From: Aliivibrio salmonicida LFI1238
Lineage (GTDB): Bacteria > Pseudomonadota > Gammaproteobacteria > Enterobacterales > Vibrionaceae
Assembly: GCF_000196495.1 (NCBI RefSeq)
Contig: NC_011312.1
Coordinates: forward strand, 2,852,001-2,916,000
Direction of reading: 5' to 3'
Length of the DNA: 64,000 bases
How positions within the stretch are numbered: the first letter of the stretch is position 1; each line of letters starts with the position of its first letter. The notes under the pieces were generated by a model that saw only the letters and a program-made list of their open reading frames with translations, did not search any database and was not told the origin of the DNA. Shown piece by piece: positions 36,923 to 44,685 of this stretch. Made by a program: the position numbers and the translations under genes.

Positions 36923-38803
36923 TTATACCTCTGCCAGATCGCCATTAGATTGTAACCAAGCTCGACGATCGTCAGCACGTTTTTTACCTAAAAGCATATC
37001 CATCATTTCATTAGTTTTTTCATCATCATCAATGGTCAGTTGAACAAGACGACGGGTGTTTGGATCCATGGTTGTTTCACGAAGTTGAAGTGGGTTCATC
37101 TCGCCCAATCCTTTAAATCGTTGAACATTAATTTTTGCACGTTTATTACTTAAACGCTCTAACACACCTTCTTTCTCTGCCTCATCAAGGGCGTAGAAAA
37201 CTTCTTTACCGCAGTCGATACGATACAGTGGCGGCATTGCCACATAGACGTGACCAGCACGAACTAAAGACGTGAAGTGTTTTAGATATAAAGCACACAA
37301 CAATGTTGCGATATGAAGCCCATCTGAATCGGCATCGGCTAAGATACAAACTTTACCGTAACGTAATCCCGATAAATCGTCCGAATCAGGATCAATACCT
37401 AACGCGACTGAAATATTGTGTACCTCTTGAGAGGCTAACACTTGATCCGCCGAGACTTCCCACGTATTAAGAATTTTACCACGTAATGGCATTACCGCTT
37501 GGAATTCACGGTCACGCGCTTGCTTAGCTGAGCCCCCCGCCGAGTCCCCTTCCACTAAGAAAAGTTCAGTACGAGCCAAATCTTGAATTGAACAATCGGT
37601 CAATTTTCCTGGTAACGTAGGACCAGAAGCAATTTTCTTACGAACGACTTTTTTCGCTGCACGCATACGACGATGGGCATTAGCAATACACGCTTCGGCG
37701 ATAAGTTCTGCGATTTGTGGTTTTTCGTTCAACCATAAGCTGAAAGCATCTTTAAGTACGCCAGATATAAACGCAGCACATTGTCTCGATGATAAACGTT
37801 CTTTGGTTTGACCCGCGAACTGTGGATCTTGCATCTTAACCGACAAGACGTAAGCACAACGATCCCAAATATCATCAGCGGTTAATTTAACCCCGCGTGG
37901 GAGCAAGTTACGGAATTCACAAAACTCACGCATTGCATCAAGAAGTCCTTGGCGCATACCATTTACGTGTGTACCGCCTTGCGCAGTAGGGATAAGGTTA
38001 ACGTAACTTTCAGAAACTAATTCTCCACCTTCAGGTAACCACGTAACCGCCCAATCAGCCGCCTCGCCTTTACCTAAAAATGCACCAGTGAATGGAATTT
38101 CAGGTAATAGGGTATAACCCGCGACACCTTCTAAAAGATAATCTTTTAAACCGTCTTCATAACACCATTGGTATTCTTTATCGTTTACTTTGTCTTTAAA
38201 AACAATTTCTAAACCTGGGCATAATACCGCTTTGGCTTTTAAATTATTAACAAGGCGAGAAACCGAAAATTTAGGTGAATCAAAGTAACTGGTATCCGGC
38301 CAAAAATGCACACTGGTACCACGGTTACGTCGACCACAAGTACCAACGACAGTTAAGTCTGATACTTTTTCACCATGCTCAAACGCAATTTCATAAATTT
38401 CGCCATCACGACGAACGGTCACTTCAACACGTTTTGATAACGCATTTACGACCGAGATACCAACCCCATGCAAACCACCGGAGAATTCGTAGTTTTTACC
38501 TGAGAATTTACCACCGGCGTGCAACTTACATAAAATAAGCTCCACACCAGAGACTTTCTCTACTGGATGGATATCTACAGGCATACCACGGCCATCATCA
38601 ATCACTTCAAGCGATTGATCTGCATGCAAAATTACTTCAACTTTTTTCGCGTGTCCGGCTAAGGCTTCATCGACACTGTTATCTATAACTTCTTGCCCTA
38701 AATGGTTTGGGCGAGAGGTGTCGGTATACATACCAGGACGGCGACGAACGGGCTCAAGGCCATTTAGAACCTCAATGGCTCCTGCATTATATTGTTCAGT
38801 CAT
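36923..38803 (-). CDS. parE: ParE, topoisomerase IV subunit B
   Basis: ParE is the ATPase subunit of topoisomerase IV. The 626 residues have the GHKL ATP site (QEVIDNSVDEALAGHA, VIDDGRGMPVDIH, GGLHGVGISVVNALS), the transducer domain and the TOPRIM region with LVEGDSAGGSAKQARDR, ADADSDGLHIATLL and QRFKGLGEMNPLQL. Ser-Ala-Gly-Gly-Ser in the TOPRIM motif and the 626-residue size separate it from GyrB (about 800). parC follows at once, forming the parEC pair. Confidence 0.99.
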   Translation of the reverse strand: MTEQYNAGAIEVLNGLEPVRRRPGMYTDTSRPNHLGQEVIDNSVDEALAGHAKKVEVILHADQSLEVIDDGRGMPVDIHPVEKVSGVELILCKLHAGGKFSGKNYEFSGGLHGVGISVVNALSKRVEVTVRRDGEIYEIAFEHGEKVSDLTVVGTCGRRNRGTSVHFWPDTSYFDSPKFSVSRLVNNLKAKAVLCPGLEIVFKDKVNDKEYQWCYEDGLKDYLLEGVAGYTLLPEIPFTGAFLGKGEAADWAVTWLPEGGELVSESYVNLIPTAQGGTHVNGMRQGLLDAMREFCEFRNLLPRGVKLTADDIWDRCAYVLSVKMQDPQFAGQTKERLSSRQCAAFISGVLKDAFSLWLNEKPQIAELIAEACIANAHRRMRAAKKVVRKKIASGPTLPGKLTDCSIQDLARTELFLVEGDSAGGSAKQARDREFQAVMPLRGKILNTWEVSADQVLASQEVHNISVALGIDPDSDDLSGLRYGKVCILADADSDGLHIATLLCALYLKHFTSLVRAGHVYVAMPPLYRIDCGKEVFYALDEAEKEGVLERLSNKRAKINVQRFKGLGEMNPLQLRETTMDPNTRRLVQLTIDDDEKTNEMMDMLLGKKRADDRRAWLQSNGDLAEV

Positions 38804-38946
38804 ATCTCGGAAGGCTTCTTAAAATTTGTTACATAGTCTGAAAGGCAGAAAGGAAAGTCAAGCAATCGCCCCTATTCCTCTCTAAATATGTGGCTTTGTA
38901 TTAAAGATTGTATAGTTAGTGTGTGTTCACTGTAGATAAACAGTAA

Positions 38947-39531
38947 CTATAAATTTAGAAATTGAATTATTTGTTCAGGATAGCGTTCGAAATCAACAAA
39001 ACTGTGATCGCCCCCTTTTTCTACTATTTGTTTGCTTTGTGCGTATTTCTCAACAGCTTGATGATAATCTAAAACTTCATCACCTTCTTGCTGCAATAAC
39101 CACAGATCTTCTGGTGAAGTAATGGTCGCTATTGCTAATGCTTGTAACTCAGCCATATGCTGCGCTTCAAGAAAATACGTTTCATTTGTGTAAGGGTTAA
39201 CTTGCTTACCTAAATAATCCGCTAACAACTCATCAGGTTTAATCGCCGGATTAACTAGGACGGCTTTATAACCATATTGATCATTTAACCATGTTGATAA
39301 ATACCCACCAAGTGAACTTCCCACTAAGCCAATCGTATAGTCAGATCTATATTCTTCAATTAGATTCACTAAAAATTCAGCGGCTTCTTTAGGGTAAGAA
39401 GGCAAGCGTGGGGTTATAACGCGAATATCAGGACGCTCATTTTTACAATAACGACTCATGACCTGAGCTTTATGTGACAATGGGGAACTGTTAAAACCAT
39501 GAATGTACAATAATAAACTTGGCTTTTTCAT
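38947..39531 (-). CDS. yqiA: YqiA, alpha/beta-hydrolase-fold esterase
   Basis: YqiA family members are small alpha/beta hydrolases with esterase activity and unclear biological role. From the ATG at 39531 the protein has 194 residues (E. coli 193), with LLYIHGFNSSPLSHKA near the N-terminus, the nucleophile elbow GSSLGGYLS and a C-terminal His in GGDHSF. The start is decided by a perfect AGGAGG 8 bases upstream, which lies inside the last codons of cpdA; an upstream ATG at 39570 would overlap cpdA. It lies between cpdA and parE as in E. coli. Confidence 0.95.
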   Translation of the reverse strand: MKKPSLLLYIHGFNSSPLSHKAQVMSRYCKNERPDIRVITPRLPSYPKEAAEFLVNLIEEYRSDYTIGLVGSSLGGYLSTWLNDQYGYKAVLVNPAIKPDELLADYLGKQVNPYTNETYFLEAQHMAELQALAIATITSPEDLWLLQQEGDEVLDYHQAVEKYAQSKQIVEKGGDHSFVDFERYPEQIIQFLNL

Positions 39532-39532
39532 C

Positions 39533-40357
39533 TTAATATCCTCCTGCATCTGCATCTGCTGAAAACTCACACTGTTCTAAGCGGTACACTTGAGTCACGA
39601 TCTCTCCATTGGGTAATAAATCCAATATTCTCCAACCTGGTGCTTTTGAATCTAAAGCAAAATCATTCGAATCTGGCAAAAACTGCACGCATGTTGAAGG
39701 CGTTGCCATTAGACGAATATTATTCACAATACAATCCATTTCTTGATGAATATGTCCACACAGAATGCCACTCACATTACGATGCTTGGCTAACACTTCC
39801 CAAAACACTTCATTGTCTTTCAGCTGATGTTGATCAAGCCATGCACTACCCGCAGGAAGTGGATGATGATGAAGTAAAATCAAACTGTGCCGTTCGGAGT
39901 GCTGAGATAATGCAGAATCTAATAGCTGTAACTGCTCTGTTGATAGTGCGCCATGAGGAACCCCCACGACTTGGCTGTCTAAGATAACAACTTGCCAGTG
40001 CTCTCCTATCAACAAATGTTCACAATCTTTTATTTGAGGTGACGGTAAAACGCCCCCCATACTTGGCTTATAATCATGATTTCCAGGAAGCCAGTAACAC
40101 GGTTTTTTTAATGGTTCAATACCCTCAACAAAATGCTGATACGATTGAACCGTATGATCTTGAGAAATATCGCCAGTGGCTAAAATCGCATCAAAATGAG
40201 GACTCTGTTGCTGAACTTGTTCGACAACACTCTGAAAGCTTTTTAACGTAGACACGCCAAGTAACGCTCCTTCTGGGAGCGCAAATAAATGGGTATCTGT
40301 TATCTGTAACAACCGAATTGGGCCGTTTTTTTTATTAAGTAGTGTTTCAGACAGCAA
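39533..40357 (-). CDS. cpdA: CpdA, 3',5'-cyclic AMP phosphodiesterase
   Basis: CpdA hydrolyses cAMP and so tunes CRP-dependent regulation. The 274 residues carry the metallophosphoesterase motifs ITDTHLF, ATGDISQDH, PGNHDY, LLHHHPLPAG and CGHIHQEMD, which bind two metals. The start codon appears to be TTG at 40357, with AAAGG about 11 bases upstream; the resulting N-terminus MLSETLLNKKNGPIRLLQITDTH fits the family. Its 3' end encodes Ala-Asp repeats and the ribosome site of yqiA. Confidence 0.96.
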   Translation of the reverse strand: MLSETLLNKKNGPIRLLQITDTHLFALPEGALLGVSTLKSFQSVVEQVQQQSPHFDAILATGDISQDHTVQSYQHFVEGIEPLKKPCYWLPGNHDYKPSMGGVLPSPQIKDCEHLLIGEHWQVVILDSQVVGVPHGALSTEQLQLLDSALSQHSERHSLILLHHHPLPAGSAWLDQHQLKDNEVFWEVLAKHRNVSGILCGHIHQEMDCIVNNIRLMATPSTCVQFLPDSNDFALDSKAPGWRILDLLPNGEIVTQVYRLEQCEFSADADAGGY

Positions 40358-40380
40358 AATAGCTACAACCTTTTAATTCT

Positions 40381-40812
40381 TTAACTTTTCTCTAAAAAAA
40401 TGGGTTCCTGACTTATCCCATTCTTCAAACAAAACGTGAGCCAGTCACTTAAAAATTGATTCAATTGATGCTTTTCATCTTTTTGCAGCATCTTCCCATT
40501 CGGGTAATCATATTTCGCTTTTATATAAGCCAATTGCTGAATAGCACAAACCTCGGCAACTCTTGCGTCGTGATACAGTCTCACGGTTAATTTAGGCAAA
40601 GGGTACACGGGGTTTTCATCTATCTGGTAAAGCTCAACTAATGTTGTGTATACCGTTATTTCCAATACTTTTATCTGGTACTGTTGTTTACATACTCGAT
40701 AACTAACAAGAGCACCAATCACTTCTGGCTTAGGTAGTAGTGACACCATTTTGGCATAATTGGTTTCATATACTCGCATTAACTCTGATAAATTAACGTG
40801 ATATTTACGCAT
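40381..40812 (-). CDS. yqiB: YqiB, DUF1249 family protein
   Basis: This is a conserved gammaproteobacterial protein of unknown function. The 143 residues start MRKYHVNLSELMRVYETNYAKMVSLLP and include EITVYTTLVELYQ and RLYHDARVAEVCAIQQ, the family's most conserved region. It overlaps nudF by 8 bases and lies 23 bases before cpdA, so it belongs to the nudF-yqiB-cpdA-yqiA message also found in E. coli. No membrane segment or signal peptide is visible. Confidence 0.93.
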   Translation of the reverse strand: MRKYHVNLSELMRVYETNYAKMVSLLPKPEVIGALVSYRVCKQQYQIKVLEITVYTTLVELYQIDENPVYPLPKLTVRLYHDARVAEVCAIQQLAYIKAKYDYPNGKMLQKDEKHQLNQFLSDWLTFCLKNGISQEPIFLEKS

Positions 40813-41452
40813 TTTCTATCATGTTCCACTGTGATCTTAAGCGAGAAACATTTAATTCTAACCATTGGAGCGCAATAATTGTGGCGGCATTCTCAATTAT
40901 GCCACGAGTCACTAAAGCATACGCATCTTCTCGAGTCATAACATGAACCTTGATGTCTTCACCTTCCTCTTCGAGGCCATGTATACCGATGGCTTCTAAT
41001 GAGTTAATGCAACCAACAAACACATCTAACTGTTCAGTACACCCACCCGACGAAGGGTAAAAGTGTGATATTTTCTCTAATTTAGAGACCGAAATCCCCG
41101 CTTCTTCTTCTGTTTCTCTAATCGCAACTTGTTCTGCAGACTCATCTTTATCAATCATGCCCGCAACGATTTCATATTGCCATAGAGAAGCAGACTCTAA
41201 AGCCCCAACTCTAATTTGTTCGATAATAACAACACTGTCAGTCACCGGATCATAAGGCAACAAAGCAACGGCATGACCGCGTTCAAATAATTCACGCTCT
41301 ATAATATCGCTCCACCCACCACTGAATAACCGATGACGAAAAGCAATATTGGTCATTTTAAAAAAACCGTTGTATAACGAATTTTTCGATACAACATCAA
41401 CATCATCAACCGTAAATTGATTCGCTCGTACTATACTTGATGATGAATTCAT
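40805..41452 (-). CDS. nudF: NudF, ADP-ribose pyrophosphatase (Nudix)
   Basis: NudF hydrolyses ADP-ribose and related nucleoside-diphosphate sugars in the cytoplasm. I choose the ATG at 41452 (MNSSSSIVRANQF), with GGA 7 bases upstream, giving 215 residues (E. coli 209); upstream ATGs at 41491 and 41506 lack a ribosome site. The Nudix box is complete: GMIDKDESAEQVAIRETEEEAGI (written from 23 residues; the key part is REtEEEaGI). It diverges from tolC and overlaps yqiB. Confidence 0.95.
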   Translation of the reverse strand: MNSSSSIVRANQFTVDDVDVVSKNSLYNGFFKMTNIAFRHRLFSGGWSDIIERELFERGHAVALLPYDPVTDSVVIIEQIRVGALESASLWQYEIVAGMIDKDESAEQVAIRETEEEAGISVSKLEKISHFYPSSGGCTEQLDVFVGCINSLEAIGIHGLEEEGEDIKVHVMTREDAYALVTRGIIENAATIIALQWLELNVSRLRSQWNMIENA

Positions 41453-41684
41453 TTTTATTTCCCAATATTTCAACTCTGTTTTATCACTCATAATACAGAG
41501 CAACAATTTTTTAACTCATTTTTTTTGATAATGCTTACATTTTTTTTAGATCCTTTCCACATTATTACAATAGGTAAAGTTCATTAAACGTAAAAAAATG
41601 TAATCTTTGCAGCCATAGTCTATAGAGATAAGGTACACTCTATGTACTATTTTTATATAAAACAATTTTGCAGGATCAACCACC

Positions 41685-43010
41685 ATGAAAAAACTGCTTC
41701 CGCTTTTTATTGGAATGGCATTAGGTAGTTTCAGCTCTCTAGCTACTGCTGATGACCTAGCGCAAATCTACAATCAAGCTAAAGAAAATGACCCCCAATT
41801 ATTAAGAGCTGCGGCGACTAAAGATGCGGCATTTGAAGCGGTGAACTCTTCTCAAAGTTCATTATTACCACAAATAGATTTAACCGCAGGTTACAACATA
41901 TTACGTAGTGATGAAGATCGTAGAGATAATGACCGATTAACTGCAGGTATTAATTTATCTCAAGAACTTTACCAACAATCAAGCTGGGTAAGTTTAGATA
42001 TTTCTGAGAAAAATGCTCGCCAAGCAGATTCTGCTTATGCAGCAGAGCAACAAAACGTGATTTTACGTGTTGCTCAGGCTTATTTTGATGTATTACGTGC
42101 TAACGACAATCTAGAATTTGTCCGCTCAGAAAAAGCCGCTGTTGGTCGTCAACTTGAACAAACAAAACAACGTTTTGATGTTGGTCTATCCGCAATTACT
42201 GATGTTCATGATGCACAAGCTGAATACGATAGCGTACTAGCGAATGAAGTATTAACCGAAAACCAACTAGTAAACAGCTACGAAGATCTTCGTGTTATTA
42301 CGGGTTTAGGTCATACCTCTCTAAGTGTATTAGATACTAAGCGTTTCTCTGCGAGTCCTTCAGAACAATCATCTGACACTTTAATTGAAGAAGCTCAAAA
42401 GAAAAACTTAACACTATTGGCTTCTCGCATTAGTGCTGATATTGCAAAAGATAACATCTCCTTAGCAAGCTCTGGTCACATGCCATCGTTAACATTAGAC
42501 GCTAGTTATAATTATACTGACCAAAGCAATTCGGGCTTATCAGCAAACGACGGTAACTACGGTGACATCAACGCAGGCATTAACTTAAATATCCCTCTAT
42601 ACACGGGTGGTAATACAAGTTCATTAACAAGCCAAGCTGAATTCCAATATGTCGCAGCAAGCCAAGATCTTGAAGCTACATACCGCGAAGTCACTAAAGA
42701 TGTTCGTGCTTACAATAACAACATTAATGCCTCTATTGGTGCATTAAAAGCCTACGGACAAACGGTTATCTCAGCAAACTCTGCATTAGAAGCAACAGAA
42801 GCAGGCTTTGATGTAGGTACTCGTACTATTGTTGATGTGTTGGATTCAACTCGTCGTTTATACGATGCAAACCGTAACCTAGCAAATGCTCGTTACGATT
42901 ACATTTTAAGTGTTCTTCAGCTAAAACAAGCCGTTGGTACACTAAGCGAACAAGATATTATCGATATCAACATGGGTCTAAAAGCGGGTAAAACAACTCA
43001 AGCTAAATAA
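41685..43010 (+). CDS. tolC: TolC, outer-membrane efflux and secretion channel
   Basis: TolC forms the trimeric outer-membrane exit duct for multidrug pumps and type I secretion. The 441-residue precursor has a cleaved signal peptide (after TADD region, about residue 22), two repeated outer-membrane efflux domains (about 25-215 and 235-420) with the typical alternating Ala/Gln-rich helices and the YNILRS and YTGG strand-turn motifs. AGGA lies 9 bases before the ATG. It diverges from nudF and ends at a shared terminator with hldE. Confidence 0.97.
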   Translation: MKKLLPLFIGMALGSFSSLATADDLAQIYNQAKENDPQLLRAAATKDAAFEAVNSSQSSLLPQIDLTAGYNILRSDEDRRDNDRLTAGINLSQELYQQSSWVSLDISEKNARQADSAYAAEQQNVILRVAQAYFDVLRANDNLEFVRSEKAAVGRQLEQTKQRFDVGLSAITDVHDAQAEYDSVLANEVLTENQLVNSYEDLRVITGLGHTSLSVLDTKRFSASPSEQSSDTLIEEAQKKNLTLLASRISADIAKDNISLASSGHMPSLTLDASYNYTDQSNSGLSANDGNYGDINAGINLNIPLYTGGNTSSLTSQAEFQYVAASQDLEATYREVTKDVRAYNNNINASIGALKAYGQTVISANSALEATEAGFDVGTRTIVDVLDSTRRLYDANRNLANARYDYILSVLQLKQAVGTLSEQDIIDINMGLKAGKTTQAK

Positions 43011-43023
43011 CCTGATATCAAAT

Positions 43024-43059
43024 AAAAAAAGCCACATTATTTATAATGTGGCTTTTTTA
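43024..43059. terminator. Bidirectional terminator, tolC / hldE
   Basis: GCCACATTAT pairs perfectly with ATAATGTGGC around two bases (43031-43052), with seven A on the left and six T on the right. Confidence 0.92.
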
Positions 43060-43085
43060 TTAGCGATTAAAGAGTAAAAACTAAA

Positions 43086-44516
43086 TTAGCCTCTACCACC
43101 TTTAATGGCTTCAATGATTCCCGTTGTTGAACAACCATCTTCAAAATTTAATACTTTCACTTCACCGCCTGCGGCAATCACTTCAGCACCACCAGCAATG
43201 TCTTTAATCTCATAATCGCCACCTTTAACTAATAAAGTAGGCAATACTTCAGAGATTAAACGTTGTGGTGTGTCTTCAGAGAAGGGAACAACCCAATCAA
43301 CAGCACCTAAACCTGCAAGTACCGCCATACGGCGATCCGTCGGATTAATAGGACGACCAGGGCCTTTTAGGCGTTGTACTGATTCATTCGTATTCACAGC
43401 CACGATCAAGCGATCGCCTAGCTCTGCTGCATGATTTAAATAATACACATGACCTGCGTGTAGAATATCAAAACAACCATTCGTCATTACGACTTTTTCG
43501 CCACGCTCACGCGCTTGTTTTACCGCACTGATCAGTAGCTCTTCATTAATAATACCAAAACCAGAATCTTGGCTACCATGAATCGCTTCAGCTAATTCAA
43601 TCGTTGATAGTGTTGATGTACCTAACTTACCGACAACAACGCCTGCTGCGGCATTTGCTAACGCACACGCTTCATCAAGAGGTTTCCCAGTTGAGACTGA
43701 TGCTGCTAAAACCGAAATAACCGTATCACCCGCACCAGTAACATCAAAAACTTCACGAGCTTGCGTCGGTAAATGCAATGGCGCCATATCACTACGAAGC
43801 AGTGTCATTCCATGCTCACTGCGTGTAACAAGTAAGGCTTCAAAGTCAAACTCTTCGATGATTTGTTGGCCTTTAACAACTAAATCTTCTTCATCTTTTA
43901 CTTTGCCAACAACCGTTTCAAATTCAAGCATATTAGGCGTTAATAATGTCGCACCACGGTAACGTTCAAAATCAGCGCCTTTTGGATCGATAAATACAGG
44001 TACACCCGCTTTACGCGCTTCTTGGATCATCAGCTGCACATGCTCTAAAGCACCTTTTGCATAATCAGATAATACAACGGCTTTTACTTTGGGTAACGTC
44101 GCTTGCATACGGCTAATGATCGGTTCAGCAGGAATATCATGGAAACTTTCTTCAAAATCCAAACGAATCAATTGCTGACCACGACTCATCACTCGTAATT
44201 TAGTAATCGTCGGGAAATTAGGTAACGCAACAAAATCACAATGTACTTTTAGTGATTCTAACGTTGTTGTTAATGCTTGCGCTGGTTCATCTTCACCAAC
44301 TAAGCCAACCAAATGTGCTTGTCCGCCTAACGCTGCAACGTTCATTGCTACGTTGGCTGCGCCACCTGGACGTTCTTCATTATTTTCAACTTTAACGACA
44401 GGAACGGGTGCTTCTGGTGAGATACGACTTGTAGGACCAACCCAGTAACGGTCAAGCATCACATCACCTACAATCAATACACCAGATTGATCATAATTCG
44501 GAAGTGTCGGTTTCAT
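43086..44516 (-). CDS. hldE: HldE, bifunctional heptose kinase/adenylyltransferase
   Basis: HldE makes ADP-heptose for the LPS inner core. The N-terminal ribokinase-like domain (about 1-318) phosphorylates heptose-7-phosphate and has RPGGAANVAMNVAALGG and the catalytic GAGDT (261-265). The C-terminal cytidylyltransferase-like domain (about 340-476) adds AMP and has NGCFDILHAGH (346-356) with the HxxH pair His353/His356. Length 476 matches E. coli (477). glnE lies upstream and the message ends at the terminator shared with tolC. Confidence 0.98.
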   Translation of the reverse strand: MKPTLPNYDQSGVLIVGDVMLDRYWVGPTSRISPEAPVPVVKVENNEERPGGAANVAMNVAALGGQAHLVGLVGEDEPAQALTTTLESLKVHCDFVALPNFPTITKLRVMSRGQQLIRLDFEESFHDIPAEPIISRMQATLPKVKAVVLSDYAKGALEHVQLMIQEARKAGVPVFIDPKGADFERYRGATLLTPNMLEFETVVGKVKDEEDLVVKGQQIIEEFDFEALLVTRSEHGMTLLRSDMAPLHLPTQAREVFDVTGAGDTVISVLAASVSTGKPLDEACALANAAAGVVVGKLGTSTLSTIELAEAIHGSQDSGFGIINEELLISAVKQARERGEKVVMTNGCFDILHAGHVYYLNHAAELGDRLIVAVNTNESVQRLKGPGRPINPTDRRMAVLAGLGAVDWVVPFSEDTPQRLISEVLPTLLVKGGDYEIKDIAGGAEVIAAGGEVKVLNFEDGCSTTGIIEAIKGGRG

Positions 44517-44534
44517 TTTTTTCTCCGGCAGTAA

Positions 44535-44566
44535 ATAGCAATCACCTGTTTACTCACAGTTGCTAT
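44535..44566 (-). promoter_or_regulatory. Hairpin in the hldE leader
   Basis: On the minus strand ATAGCAA pairs with TTGCTAT, with CTGT/ACAG pairing inside. The stem ends about 10 bases before the CGGAG ribosome site of hldE. A possible promoter (TTGGCG, 18 bases, TACCAT; 44591-44620) lies just upstream. Confidence 0.4.
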
Positions 44567-44685
44567 CTATCAAAAATAATATCTTTATAAATGGTAGCAT
44601 TTACGCAAGTTCTGCGCCAACTTAGGATTACTGAACTCATGGTTAAATAACCCTAATCACCCCCAATCATTAGGTAAATAAACGA

